Part shown: in pieces, positions 1 to 7,904 of the stretch
How positions within the stretch are numbered: position 1 is the first letter of the stretch
How the letters are laid out: each line of letters starts with the position of its first letter
Assembly (NCBI GenBank): GCA_934645275.1
Contig: CAKUDW010000052.1
Span: 1-10,311, forward strand
DNA length: 10,311 nt
Source: an uncultured Clostridia bacterium
GTDB taxonomy: Bacteria > Bacillota_A > Clostridia > Christensenellales > Aristaeellaceae
Reading direction: 5' to 3'
The notes under the pieces: generated by a model
What the model was told of the DNA's origin: nothing
Database searches by the model: none
Seen by the model: the letters and a program-made list of their open reading frames with translations, nothing else
Program-made: the position numbers and the translations under genes

Positions 1-1402
1 TGACTTCCGCAATCCGACTATCCGTGTTCTTCAACAAATCGCAGGCAGCGTCCATGCGCTGAACGATAATATACTTTGAAAGCGTCATGTTCGTCGCATT
101 TGAAAACACGTAGCTGAAATAGGACAGATTATGGTTCAGATACCGGGCCACCTTGTTCAGCGAAAGCTCCGGATCGCGCAGATTACTTCGAACATATTCC
201 TTCGCGCTTTCAATCAGCATTTCCACCGTGCCTTCGCGTGAACCCGTGCGGTTAATCAGGCTGTGTACAATCTCTTCCAGCCCTTCGCGTATCCTTTCAG
301 GGCTTTCCGCCATAAATATCTTCATGCAGCCTTCTGCATACTCTTCATCGGTTTCGGCAATTCGGCTGAAGTGCTCGTTTTCATTCAGGGAAAAGAGCAG
401 ATTCTCACTGAACATCTGTACGTCGATCATGGAACAGTTTTCACTGGCAAAATGCTCGAACACCGCGTTCAGCTGCGCCAACGCCGAATCCAATCTGCCC
501 TTGCGCACCTCATGGTCTATTGCCAAAATGTCCTCGCGGAACAGGCGATATTCCACCTTATAGTGTTTCCAGCCGAAAAACGTCTTTCCCGAGCCTGTGA
601 TTCCACGCAGCAGCATAGCCTTGCTGGCCTCCTCGTGCGCGCAGAGAATCGAATCCAAGCCGGCGCAAATATTGCTGGTGGTAATGTTAAAGCCGGGCAT
701 GCCCGCAGCCTCCAGTACGCGCGATACATCCGTCGTCAGCTTTTCGACGCAGCTGCGGCATTCAGCGCTGTCCGCCGAGGCCACCAGAAATACGCTGTGG
801 TTCCATATTCGCTTAAAATAGTATATTCCCGCCCCGGGCGCTTCCAGTGCAGAAAACATTTCGTTTTGCGCCTGCAGAGCTTCTCCGGCATTGACGTGTA
901 TACACACCACCGCATAGAACCAATCCTCCAGCGCGGCGTAGTCGGCAGAAATTTCATAATCCTCCGATTTCAACGCGCGAGCGAACAGCGCTTTGGGCAT
1001 ATCCTCGGCTGCGCGCTGCGCACGCTTTTCCTGAATGGCCGCCCCAACCTGGCGAATTTTCTCCAGCAATTCATCCGGCACGATGGGCTTGAGCAGATAG
1101 CCGTCCACCTTATAATCAATGGCGCGCTTGGCATATTCGAATTCTTCGTATCCGCTGATAATGATCACACGCAAATCCATCTTCTGGCTGCGAATGTAGC
1201 TCACCAGCTCCAGGCCGTCCATGTGCGGCATTTTGATGTCCGTCACCAACACGTCGGCCTGCGTCGTCTTCAGCAGTTCGATTACCTCCAGGCCGTTTTT
1301 GCATACACCTACAATTTCGCAGCCATTGGCTTTCCAGTCAATATTGTTCAGCATACAGCGCCTGGCAAACGGCTCGTCATCGGCCAATACCACTCGTATC
1401 AC
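1..1402 (-). CDS. AraC-type response regulator (YesN-like), C-terminus cut by window edge
   Basis: This is the DNA-binding partner of the adjacent histidine kinase and probably activates the sugar operons here. Hand translation of the minus strand is open from a GTG at 1402 to the window edge (467 residues). Residues 1-120 form a receiver domain: acidic pocket D8, D9 and E10, phospho-acceptor D55 in the motif VTDIKMPHMDG, S83, and conserved K105 in YLLKPI. A long linker (about 130-390) with many cysteines follows, as in YesN-type proteins. From about 391 an AraC/XylS DNA-binding domain begins, with the first helix-turn-helix around residues 414-436 and the typical QRMDAACDLL segment after it. 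The second helix-turn-helix lies beyond the edge, so roughly 50 residues are missing. The GTG start overlaps the kinase stop in a GTGA junction, implying translational coupling. The family is clear; the target promoters are inferred. Confidence 0.93.
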   Translation of the reverse strand, partial: MIRVVLADDEPFARRCMLNNIDWKANGCEIVGVCKNGLEVIELLKTTQADVLVTDIKMPHMDGLELVSYIRSQKMDLRVIIISGYEEFEYAKRAIDYKVDGYLLKPIVPDELLEKIRQVGAAIQEKRAQRAAEDMPKALFARALKSEDYEISADYAALEDWFYAVVCIHVNAGEALQAQNEMFSALEAPGAGIYYFKRIWNHSVFLVASADSAECRSCVEKLTTDVSRVLEAAGMPGFNITTSNICAGLDSILCAHEEASKAMLLRGITGSGKTFFGWKHYKVEYRLFREDILAIDHEVRKGRLDSALAQLNAVFEHFASENCSMIDVQMFSENLLFSLNENEHFSRIAETDEEYAEGCMKIFMAESPERIREGLEEIVHSLINRTGSREGTVEMLIESAKEYVRSNLRDPELSLNKVARYLNHNLSYFSYVFSNATNMTLSKYIIVQRMDAACDLLKNTDSRIAEV

Positions 1403-3156
1403 AATATCACCTCTCCCCTGGCATTGCAAAGCGGACTCACTACGCTCACACTGGTATATTTCCCATATTCGCTCACAAAGCTCAAGCCATACTGCGCTCC
1501 ATAGGAAATGCGCAGCCGGTTGTTCACATTATAGATGCCATAGCTCTTGCGCTCGCCTGCGCTCGAACTCTGCTCTCCGTCGCGCATGGCCGCGCGAATC
1601 TGCCTCAGCTGCTCTTCCGGAATGCCCACGCCGTCGTCGCGCACATTGAAGCACACGCCACCGTCGCAGCGCTGGACGCGCAACTGTATGGTTCCACGCT
1701 GATCCTCCGTCATGCCGATGCCATGCTCGATGGCATTTTCCACAATGGGCTGCAGCAACAACTTTGGAATATAATCGTCCAGCACGCTTTCATCCACGAT
1801 TTGCATTTCAAAGGCGATCTGATCGCTGTAACGCACGTTCAGAATCTTAATATAATTCTGCACATAGTTCAGCTCGTCGCGCACGGTCACGTAGCTCTTG
1901 CCATTGCTCAGCGCCAGTCGAAACAGTCCAGAAAAGGCGTGCAGGGTTTCCAGCGCCTTCTGGTTTTCATTCATGCGAATCAGCCACGAAATTGAATCCA
2001 GCGTGTTATACAGGAAATGCGGATTAATCTGTGCCTGAAGCGCCGCCACCTGCGCGCGCCGTATCGTCTTCTGCTCCTCCTTGCTGGTTTCCAGCATCAC
2101 GTGTATGCGCTCCAGCAGCTTCTGCACGCGCGCCTGCAACTGAGTAATTTCAATTACATCCGATTCGCACTTCAGCTCGGGCGGAAGGCTCTCGTTGTCG
2201 AACACATCCACATAGTTTTGCAGTTCCTCAATTGGTCGCGTAACCGATCGGTTCAGGCTGCGCAAGCCGAACCGCAGCAACAGCAGAAACAGCACCACCG
2301 TACCCGCCGCCATCAACAGCATCACGTTTCTGGACCAGCCGCGCACCCGCGCGTCGTTGACGCAAGTAGTAATTTTAAACCTGCCCTGCAAAACGCCGCA
2401 CGAATCGCTCACGCCCCTGTTGGTCGCAAACTGGCGGCTACAATAAATATCTTCACCGCTTAAACCGTCCGCCAGCGTGACGGTGTTATTCTCATCCGAT
2501 ATGGAGTCCACAATATCCTTCAGTGCCGAAATACTCATTTCCAGCACCACCACGCCGCAGAGTTCGTTCGTGCGCAGGTTGACTACCGGCATACCCGCCA
2601 CGGCGCAGTCCCATTCCAGGCTGTGCAGCGCGAGCGAATGCTCCTGCCGGCCCAGCCATGTGAACCCGTCTGCATCCAGAATGGTCTGAAACCATTCTTC
2701 CTCCAGCACGCTGTCGCCACGGGGGCCAAACTGGCCGTATTTGAACTTGCGTCCATCCAGCAAAAACAGCGCTACATTGTCGATCCGGTGCGTATAGCTC
2801 TGTGCCAGCAAAGCTATCTTGCCGTTTACAATGCAACGCTCCTGCGCCCGCGCGGTCCAGTCGTCCGAAGCAGGCTTGCGAATAATCGTCTGAATATCAT
2901 AATTATTGCCAATCAGGTCACAGAGCTTCTCCGCCTCATCGTTCAGGCTGGAAAACTCGGAAATAATCTGCCCTTCCAGCCGCTCGACTTCGGTTCTTTC
3001 CTGACTGCTGATATACATCCACATGAACACGATCGTCGTTGCGCAGAGCAGGCAGACGCATACCAGAAATACACTCACAACGCTCATATATATCTTTCTG
3101 CTGATATGCAAGCCTCTACCCACCCTTTCGCCGTCATATTCACTTCTGTGTTTCAA
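1399..3156 (-). CDS. YesM/LytS-like sensor histidine kinase
   Basis: This membrane sensor kinase probably detects an extracellular sugar or the loaded receptor and phosphorylates the adjacent regulator. The 585 residues show a short cytoplasmic N-terminus, a membrane helix at about 24-49, and an extracytoplasmic sensor region at about 50-272, of Cache-like size. A second helix follows at about 277-296, then a HAMP-like segment from about 300. The His_kinase domain has phospho-acceptor H380 in the motif INPHFLYNTLDS. The ATPase domain has N474 in PIVENAIEHG, the G1 box DDGVGIP near 507-513, and a second glycine box GIYNVNNRL near 540. The start is TTG at 3156, backed by a ribosome binding site 5 bases upstream; no ATG fits better. 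The sensor region holds seven cysteines. The gene follows the importer after 91 bases in which I see no terminator, so read-through transcription is likely. Confidence 0.93.
   Translation of the reverse strand: MKHRSEYDGERVGRGLHISRKIYMSVVSVFLVCVCLLCATTIVFMWMYISSQERTEVERLEGQIISEFSSLNDEAEKLCDLIGNNYDIQTIIRKPASDDWTARAQERCIVNGKIALLAQSYTHRIDNVALFLLDGRKFKYGQFGPRGDSVLEEEWFQTILDADGFTWLGRQEHSLALHSLEWDCAVAGMPVVNLRTNELCGVVVLEMSISALKDIVDSISDENNTVTLADGLSGEDIYCSRQFATNRGVSDSCGVLQGRFKITTCVNDARVRGWSRNVMLLMAAGTVVLFLLLLRFGLRSLNRSVTRPIEELQNYVDVFDNESLPPELKCESDVIEITQLQARVQKLLERIHVMLETSKEEQKTIRRAQVAALQAQINPHFLYNTLDSISWLIRMNENQKALETLHAFSGLFRLALSNGKSYVTVRDELNYVQNYIKILNVRYSDQIAFEMQIVDESVLDDYIPKLLLQPIVENAIEHGIGMTEDQRGTIQLRVQRCDGGVCFNVRDDGVGIPEEQLRQIRAAMRDGEQSSSAGERKSYGIYNVNNRLRISYGAQYGLSFVSEYGKYTSVSVVSPLCNARGEVIL
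1406..1417 (-). promoter_or_regulatory. Ribosome binding site of the response regulator
   Basis: On the minus strand GGGAGAGGTGAT lies just before the GTG at 1402. The AGGTGAT part matches the extended Shine-Dalgarno complement of 16S rRNA. It supports the GTG start although the site lies inside the kinase coding region. The same 12 bases precede the kinase start. Confidence 0.7.
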
Positions 3157-3161
3157 TCGTC

Positions 3162-3173
3162 ATCACCTCTCCC
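3162..3173 (-). promoter_or_regulatory. Ribosome binding site supporting the TTG start of the kinase
   Basis: The minus strand reads GGGAGAGGTGAT, then 5 bases, then TTG. AGGTGAT matches the extended anti-Shine-Dalgarno. The site decides for TTG at 3156. An ATG at 3163 opens only a 7-residue frame that ends at 3140. Confidence 0.65.
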
Positions 3174-3247
3174 GGCCATACCCACCGCTTGTCTGCCGAC
3201 ATCATTTTAATGGATGCAACCGGGAAAGGCAAGTGTCTTTTATGCCG

Positions 3248-4225
3248 TCATGCTTTTGCGTGCTTACGCTTAAAGGAAATCAGCGAATTGGAATTCATGG
3301 ACTGCACCACCACCACCAGAATAATTACCGAACCGGTGATAATCTGTTCCCAGAGGGCGTTGACGGTGCTCTGCATGTTGAAAATGTTATTCAGGAAACC
3401 CAGAATCCACGCGCCGACAAACGTGCCCAGCACTTTGCCGCGTCCGCCGCTCAGATAGATGCCGCCCAGCACGCTGGCCGCGATTGCATACATTTCATAG
3501 CTGTTGCCCGCAAGAGGATAGGCTGCGTTCGTGCGCGTGGCCAGCAGGATGCCGGCAAGCGCCGTCAGCACGCCGCAGATCACGTGTACAAGCAACCGCG
3601 TCTTGAACACAGAAATGCCCATCATGCGCGCAGCTTCGATGTTGCCGCCCACCGCGTAGATATTGCGGAAAGCCGAGCGATGCTTCATCAGCAATGCAAA
3701 CAGGACGAATACCACCACAAATACGATCACGTAGGTATTGAGCACGCCCACCTTGAAGTTGCCGAAGGCATACAGCGCTTCGTTCGTTTCGGCGGGTTTG
3801 AAGGTATTGCCCTGTGTCAGCTGAAGGAGCGCACCCTGCAGGAAAAACTGCATTGCAATCGTCGCAACCCAGGCTGGGAAGCGCCAGCGAATCGTCATGA
3901 CTGTGATAATCACGCCCACGAGCGCGCCTGCCAGAAGGGGCATCAGGAAACCCAGAACCGTGCTGTACTGGCCAAAGTACAGCGTCAGGAAGCCACACAT
4001 TGCAAAGTTTGTGCTCACGCTCAAATCAATGGAGCCGGAAATAATTACCAGCGTCATGCCGCACGCCAGCAGACCGCGAATGGTGGCCTGACGGCCTACG
4101 TTCATGAAATTCGTGAACGAGAAAAAGGATTTGAAGTTGATTAATGAGCCTACCAGCAAGACGATGACGAGGCCGACAAGCGCCGTATTGTCCTTTAGCC
4201 AATCGACAAAGCTTTTCTTTTTCAT
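3248..4225 (-). CDS. Sugar ABC transporter permease (RbsC/YjfF type), second of pair
   Basis: This is an inner-membrane subunit of a ribose/galactofuranose-type sugar importer and pairs with the permease encoded just upstream. The 325 residues are strongly hydrophobic, with about eight to ten predicted membrane spans. They carry the family signature GMTLVIISGSIDLSV near residues 55-70. A cytoplasmic coupling-loop motif, GGNIEAARMMGIS, sits past the middle, and a glycine-rich LGGIYLSGGRGKVLGT stretch follows, as in RbsC relatives. The start is ATG at 4225, placed 9 bases after GAGGAGG. A longer reading from GTG at 4243 would translate that ribosome binding site and is rejected. The site overlaps the stop of the preceding permease, so the two are translationally linked. 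Substrate cannot be read from the sequence. Confidence 0.93.
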   Translation of the reverse strand: MKKKSFVDWLKDNTALVGLVIVLLVGSLINFKSFFSFTNFMNVGRQATIRGLLACGMTLVIISGSIDLSVSTNFAMCGFLTLYFGQYSTVLGFLMPLLAGALVGVIITVMTIRWRFPAWVATIAMQFFLQGALLQLTQGNTFKPAETNEALYAFGNFKVGVLNTYVIVFVVVFVLFALLMKHRSAFRNIYAVGGNIEAARMMGISVFKTRLLVHVICGVLTALAGILLATRTNAAYPLAGNSYEMYAIAASVLGGIYLSGGRGKVLGTFVGAWILGFLNNIFNMQSTVNALWEQIITGSVIILVVVVQSMNSNSLISFKRKHAKA

Positions 4226-4239
4226 GGTCGTTAGCCTCC

Positions 4240-5199
4240 TCACTTTTCCTTCGTGCCCGCGTACTGCGAATAGACGGCAATCATGATGATCAGCGCCTTG
4301 ATAATCTGTGCAATCGCATAGTAGATGCCGTTCATGTTCACCATGATTTCGATCGTCTGCAGCAGCAGTGCGGCAAACAGCGTGCCGATAATGTTGGGAC
4401 GTCCGCCCGCCATGGGTGTGCCGCCCACAACCACCGAAGCGATGGCGTCAAATTCGTAATTCAAGCCCAGGCCCGAGCCGTCCGCACTGGATACGGTAAT
4501 CATTTTCGCGATGCCCGCCAGCGAAGAAAGTGTCTGGCAAATCACATATGCCAACGTAATTACCGCCACGGTATTGATGCCCGCCAAGTGTGCGGCGCGC
4601 TGATTGTTACCGCTCGCCTCAAGCTGCACGCCATAGCGCGCACGGGTAACGAAGATATACAGAAACGCCAGCATAACCAGCACAACCACTGCCTGGAGAG
4701 GCACAACGCCGCCCACGCGATAGTACGAAAGCGCGGAAACCGCCGCGTTGTTGTAGCTGATCTGCGAACCGTTCGCAATCACGCGCGCCACGCCGCGCAG
4801 GATATACATGCCGGACATCGTGGCGATCATCGATTGCACCTTGAATTTCGAAATGATTACGCCCAGCAGCGCGCCGACCGCCGCGCCGAGCGCCAGCGAG
4901 ATGACCAGCCACAGTATGGGTGATCCGCCGCGCTTGACAAAGTAGGCGAATATAACGCCGCCCAGACCCATCATTGAACCTACGGAGATATTGATATTGC
5001 CCGTGGCGATGACCAACGTCATGCCGAAAGCCACCAGAATGGCCGGGGAAGCCTGAATAATCAGGTTCCAGAATATGCGCCAGCTGAAAAAGCCCTTTGT
5101 ATAGAATGCATTAAACACATACAGCGCAATAAACATGACCACCGCGCCATAGCGCTGTATAGTTTCGCGCGAAATGAGTTTCTTCTTGGTCGTTTCCAT
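4240..5199 (-). CDS. Sugar ABC transporter permease (RbsC/YtfT type), first of pair
   Basis: This is a membrane channel subunit of the same importer, about 319 residues, with many hydrophobic spans after a basic N-terminus (TTKKKLISRE). The family signature appears as GMTLVIATGNINISVGS, where the usual acidic residue of the IDLSVG motif is Asn. Later motifs include GNNQRAAHLAGI (coupling loop) and NYEFDAIASVVVGGTPMAGGRP, close to YtfT/RbsC proteins. I favour ATG at 5199, which has GGAGAGG 11 bases upstream. An in-frame ATG at 5232 would add 11 residues and overlap the ATPase gene by 11 bases, with only a weak GAAGAA site, and it cannot be excluded. The gene lies between the ATPase and the second permease in a tight operon. 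Confidence 0.92.
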   Translation of the reverse strand: METTKKKLISRETIQRYGAVVMFIALYVFNAFYTKGFFSWRIFWNLIIQASPAILVAFGMTLVIATGNINISVGSMMGLGGVIFAYFVKRGGSPILWLVISLALGAAVGALLGVIISKFKVQSMIATMSGMYILRGVARVIANGSQISYNNAAVSALSYYRVGGVVPLQAVVVLVMLAFLYIFVTRARYGVQLEASGNNQRAAHLAGINTVAVITLAYVICQTLSSLAGIAKMITVSSADGSGLGLNYEFDAIASVVVGGTPMAGGRPNIIGTLFAALLLQTIEIMVNMNGIYYAIAQIIKALIIMIAVYSQYAGTKEK

Positions 5200-5221
5200 C
5201 TTCTTACCGTCCTCTCCGCGG

Positions 5222-6736
5222 TCAGTCTTCATGGATTTCTTCGCCAGAAATCAGCCTGAGTATATTGGCTTCCTTCAGCGTACTGCCCTGGCATTCACCC
5301 AACGTTTTGCCATCGCGCATGACGACTACGCGGTCGCAGTTGCGCACCAGCTCCGGAATTTCGGAAGATATATACAGAACGCTAATACCATTATCCGCGA
5401 ATTCATTTACCAGCTTTTCAACCTCCTGCTTCGCACCCACGTCAATGCCGCGCGTCGGCTCATCCAGAATGATGAGTTTGGGATTGGTGGCCAGCCAGCG
5501 CGCCAGAATCACCTTCTGCTGATTGCCGCCGGAAAGGTAGCGGATTTTCTGTTCCGCCGTCGGGGTCTTGATGCGCAGGCGATCCACATATTCGCGAACC
5601 ACGCGATTGCGCTTTGCGTTGTTAATCAACAACTTGCCCTGCACCTGCTTCATCGAGGAAAGCACAATATTGTTCTTAACCGACATATCCGGAATCAGGC
5701 CCTCGGTACGGCGGTTCTCAGTCACGAACGCAAAGCCGTGCTTTTCAATCGCGTCGCGCGGACTACCAATCCACACCTGCTCGCCTTCCACCAGAATCTC
5801 ACCGCCCTCTGGCGGATTCACGCCGAAGATCAACTGCGCCGTCTCCGTGCGTCCAGAGCCAAGCATGCCCGCAAGGCCCACAATTTCACCCCTGTGTATT
5901 CCAAAGGAAACGTCCGAAACCTTCGGGAACTGCTTCAGATGCCGCACCTCAAGCAGGTAGTCGTCCGAAAATTTGCGTGATCCGTCCCTCATGCTTTCAT
6001 TTTGAACTTCATGGCCAACCATGCGCGTAACCAGCTCGTGCTTGGTCATTTCCGCGGTCGGATACGTTCCGACATACTGGCCGTCCTTGAGTATGGTAAT
6101 CCTGTCGGTAATTTCAAATACCTCGTCCAATCTATGCGTAATAAATACGATTGCGATGCCGCGTGCCTTCAGCCTGCGCACGAAGCCAAACAGCAGCTGT
6201 ACCTCGTTTGCGTCCAGCGAGGAGGTAGGCTCGTCCAGCAGCACAAGCTTGGCGTTGTAGCTCACCGCGCGAACAATGGACACCATTTGCTGCGCCGCCG
6301 CACCGAAGGTATCCAACATGGCATGCACATCGATATCCAATTCCATATCGCGCATTAACTGTTCCGAATCAGCGTACAGCTTCTTCCAGTCGATACTGCC
6401 GTCCTTCTTGCGAGGATAACGCCCCAGATAAATATTCTCAGCAACGCTCAGATAAGGGATCAGATTCAGCTCCTGATAAACGGGGCTCAGGCCGATGTTC
6501 TGCGCAGTCGCAACATCGCGAATTTCAACCTTCTTCCCATCGAAATAAATCTCTCCCGAATCAGCGCTGTATACGCCGGTCATGATTTTGATCAGCGTGG
6601 ATTTACCCGCGCCATTTTCACCCATCAGGGCCAGAACCTCGCCACGTTTCACCTGCAGGCTTACATTATCCAGCGCCTTGACGCCCGGAAAAGATTTGCA
6701 GATTCCCTTCATCTCGAGGATATATTCGTTGCTCAT
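5222..6736 (-). CDS. Sugar ABC transporter ATP-binding protein (RbsA/YtfR/MglA type)
   Basis: This cytoplasmic ATPase powers the importer. It has two fused nucleotide-binding domains in 504 residues, the usual length for this family. Domain 1 has Walker A GENGAGKST near 39-47 and Walker B LVLLDEPTSSLD near 162-173. Its signature is degenerate: FGAAAQQM in place of the usual LSxxxQQM. Domain 2 has the typical altered Walker A GMLGSGRTE (Arg for Lys), a full signature LSGGNQQKV near 400, and Walker B LIILDEPTRGID. This asymmetry is normal for CUT2-type sugar importers. The start is ATG at 6736, 8 bases after TTGAGGA; a TTG at 6751 would run through that site. The gene follows the receptor after about 200 untranslated bases, and its 3' end precedes or slightly overlaps the first permease. 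Confidence 0.95.
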   Translation of the reverse strand: MSNEYILEMKGICKSFPGVKALDNVSLQVKRGEVLALMGENGAGKSTLIKIMTGVYSADSGEIYFDGKKVEIRDVATAQNIGLSPVYQELNLIPYLSVAENIYLGRYPRKKDGSIDWKKLYADSEQLMRDMELDIDVHAMLDTFGAAAQQMVSIVRAVSYNAKLVLLDEPTSSLDANEVQLLFGFVRRLKARGIAIVFITHRLDEVFEITDRITILKDGQYVGTYPTAEMTKHELVTRMVGHEVQNESMRDGSRKFSDDYLLEVRHLKQFPKVSDVSFGIHRGEIVGLAGMLGSGRTETAQLIFGVNPPEGGEILVEGEQVWIGSPRDAIEKHGFAFVTENRRTEGLIPDMSVKNNIVLSSMKQVQGKLLINNAKRNRVVREYVDRLRIKTPTAEQKIRYLSGGNQQKVILARWLATNPKLIILDEPTRGIDVGAKQEVEKLVNEFADNGISVLYISSEIPELVRNCDRVVVMRDGKTLGECQGSTLKEANILRLISGEEIHED

Positions 6737-6747
6737 AATGTCCGTCC

Positions 6748-6882
6748 TCAACTATTTCGTTTGCGTTGCCTGAGCGCGTGCGTCTCCCGCGCCCAAATCA
6801 TGAACACTTCCGTCATCAATGCGCGTTTCTCACAATAGGTAATCAAGAGAAATTCGCGCCGCTCCTGGAATTCTAAAGACAC
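6748..6882 (-). CDS. Possible small ORF between receptor and ATPase genes (44 codons, doubtful)
   Basis: The minus strand is open from GTG at 6882 to TGA at 6748 (44 residues). In-frame ATGs at 6816 (22 residues) and 6801 (17 residues) are possible shorter starts. The ATG at 6801 has GGAAG five bases upstream; the GTG has no clear ribosome binding site. The C-terminal third is basic (ALRQRKRNS). The stop codon overlaps the ribosome binding site of the ATPase, which would allow coupling. I recognise no family. It may be chance, since the stretch is short and GC-rich. Confidence 0.2.
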   Translation of the reverse strand: MSLEFQERREFLLITYCEKRALMTEVFMIWARETHALRQRKRNS

Positions 6883-6894
6883 GTTCTAAACCGA

Positions 6895-6929
6895 AGCGGG
6901 GCTTTAAAGCCCCGCCCCGCTGTTTTTTC
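6895..6929. terminator. Palindromic hairpin after receptor gene; T-tract on plus strand
   Basis: A perfect 20-base palindrome lies at 6896-6915 (half GCGGGGCTTT). An alternative 8-bp stem pairs 6895-6902 (AGCGGGGC) with 6914-6921 (GCCCCGCT). On the plus strand the alternative stem is followed directly by GTTTTTTC, a canonical intrinsic terminator. On the minus strand, the direction of the operon, only TTCGGTTTAG follows, a weak U-tract. The likely role is a partial terminator and mRNA 3'-end stabiliser that keeps receptor transcripts above those of the ATPase and permeases, as is known for sugar ABC operons. The full plus-strand terminator would stop antisense transcription. Confidence 0.7.
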
Positions 6930-6944
6930 TTCAGTAATTAAAGA

Positions 6945-7904
6945 TTAGAAACCAACCTGATCGTAGAGCTCCTTAACGTTATCTACGGTAACGGTCTTCT
7001 GATCGACGAAGTAGGTCTCTTCCAGGGTCTCGCCCGCGAAGTACTTCTCGATGATGTCCTTGCACAGGCCGGCGCCACGCGGAGAGCAGGTGATCAGAGC
7101 TGCGAGCTCGTCGTTGACCATCGCATCAAGCGCTTCGAACTGGCCGTCAACGGTCACGATGTAGACATCCTTGTTCGGAACCAGACCCGCCTGCTTCAGG
7201 CCGAGGATGCAGCCCAGAGCCATTTCATCGGCGTGGGTGTAAATCACATTGAAGTCGCCGTCCGCGGACATGGCCACGTTGGAAACGATTTCCTGAGCCG
7301 TCGCACGAGACCATTCGCCGTTCTGCTGGATGTGGCTGTATTCGAAGCCCGCGTCCGCCAGCGTCTGGTTGAAGCCGTTGGAACGATTCTGAGCGTCAGA
7401 CTGGCCGGGGTTGCCGGTGATCTCGAGCACCTTCACGGAGCCGGATTCGAAGTTTTCCATAACCCATTCCGCACAGGCCTTGCCCTGCATGAACTGATCG
7501 GAACGAACGGTGGTGATGAAGTCCTCGCCCCAAGTGCCGTCCAGATACTGGGTGTCCAAGTCGATCACGGGAATGCCAGCTTCCTTGCAGGCGTTGAACG
7601 CAGGCGCAACCGCGTTCGCATCCACGGGAACGATCAGGATGATATCGCACTGCTGGGCAATCAGGTCGTCCACGTCGGCCAGCTGCTTTTCGATATCGTT
7701 GGTCGCGTCGGCAATGATCAGCTCATAGCCATTTTCCTCGGTGAAGGTCTTCTTGAAGTCTTCGACTTCGCATACGCGCCATGCGCCGTCATAGATGGAC
7801 TCGGAGAAACCGACTTTTACCAGAGCTTTTTCTTCCGCCATGGCGAAGCTCATGGAAACGAGAGCCAGCATGGCAACCAGGACCAGGGAAAGAACCTTTT
7901 TCAT
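6945..7904 (-). CDS. Sugar-binding protein of ABC importer (YtfQ/RbsB-like, Peripla_BP_4 family)
   Basis: This extracytoplasmic receptor captures the sugar for the importer. The 319 residues start with a signal peptide (MKK, hydrophobic core, AMA before EE), giving a signal peptidase I site after about residue 23. No lipobox cysteine is present, which is unusual for a Gram-positive receptor. The mature part follows the two-lobed type I fold: VGFSESIYDGAWR at the start, IILIVPVDANAV, then EITGNPGQSDAQNRSNGF and IYTHADEMALGCILGLKQAGL. These segments resemble the galactofuranose receptor YtfQ. The ligand could be a hexose, pentose or keto-sugar and cannot be fixed. The start is ATG at 7904, 8 bases after AAGGAGG; a TTG at 7922 would translate that site. 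It is the first gene of the leftward operon, with its own promoter. Confidence 0.94.
   Translation of the reverse strand: MKKVLSLVLVAMLALVSMSFAMAEEKALVKVGFSESIYDGAWRVCEVEDFKKTFTEENGYELIIADATNDIEKQLADVDDLIAQQCDIILIVPVDANAVAPAFNACKEAGIPVIDLDTQYLDGTWGEDFITTVRSDQFMQGKACAEWVMENFESGSVKVLEITGNPGQSDAQNRSNGFNQTLADAGFEYSHIQQNGEWSRATAQEIVSNVAMSADGDFNVIYTHADEMALGCILGLKQAGLVPNKDVYIVTVDGQFEALDAMVNDELAALITCSPRGAGLCKDIIEKYFAGETLEETYFVDQKTVTVDNVKELYDQVGF

Noticed and set aside
568..603. Walker A-like motif GITGSGKT in the regulator's linker
   Set aside because: The match is a bare pattern. No Walker B or ATPase fold follows, and it sits in a variable linker between receiver and AraC domains, so it is probably chance.
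263..1504. 413-codon open frame on the plus strand
   Set aside because: It lies antisense to the response regulator, whose receiver and AraC motifs are unmistakable. The antisense protein shows no recognisable domain and is a by-product of GC-rich codons.
3140..3163. Seven-residue frame from ATG 3163 overlapping the kinase start
   Set aside because: It could be an overlapping upstream ORF, but its ATG is directly against the AGGTG core, too close for efficient initiation, and nothing else supports it.
3023..4144. 373-codon open frame on the plus strand
   Set aside because: It is antisense to permease 2 and the kinase N-terminus. It is His-rich and Arg-rich low-complexity, typical of a shadow frame.
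5174..5980. 268-codon open frame on the plus strand
   Set aside because: It is antisense to the ATPase C-terminal domain, which carries intact Walker and signature motifs.
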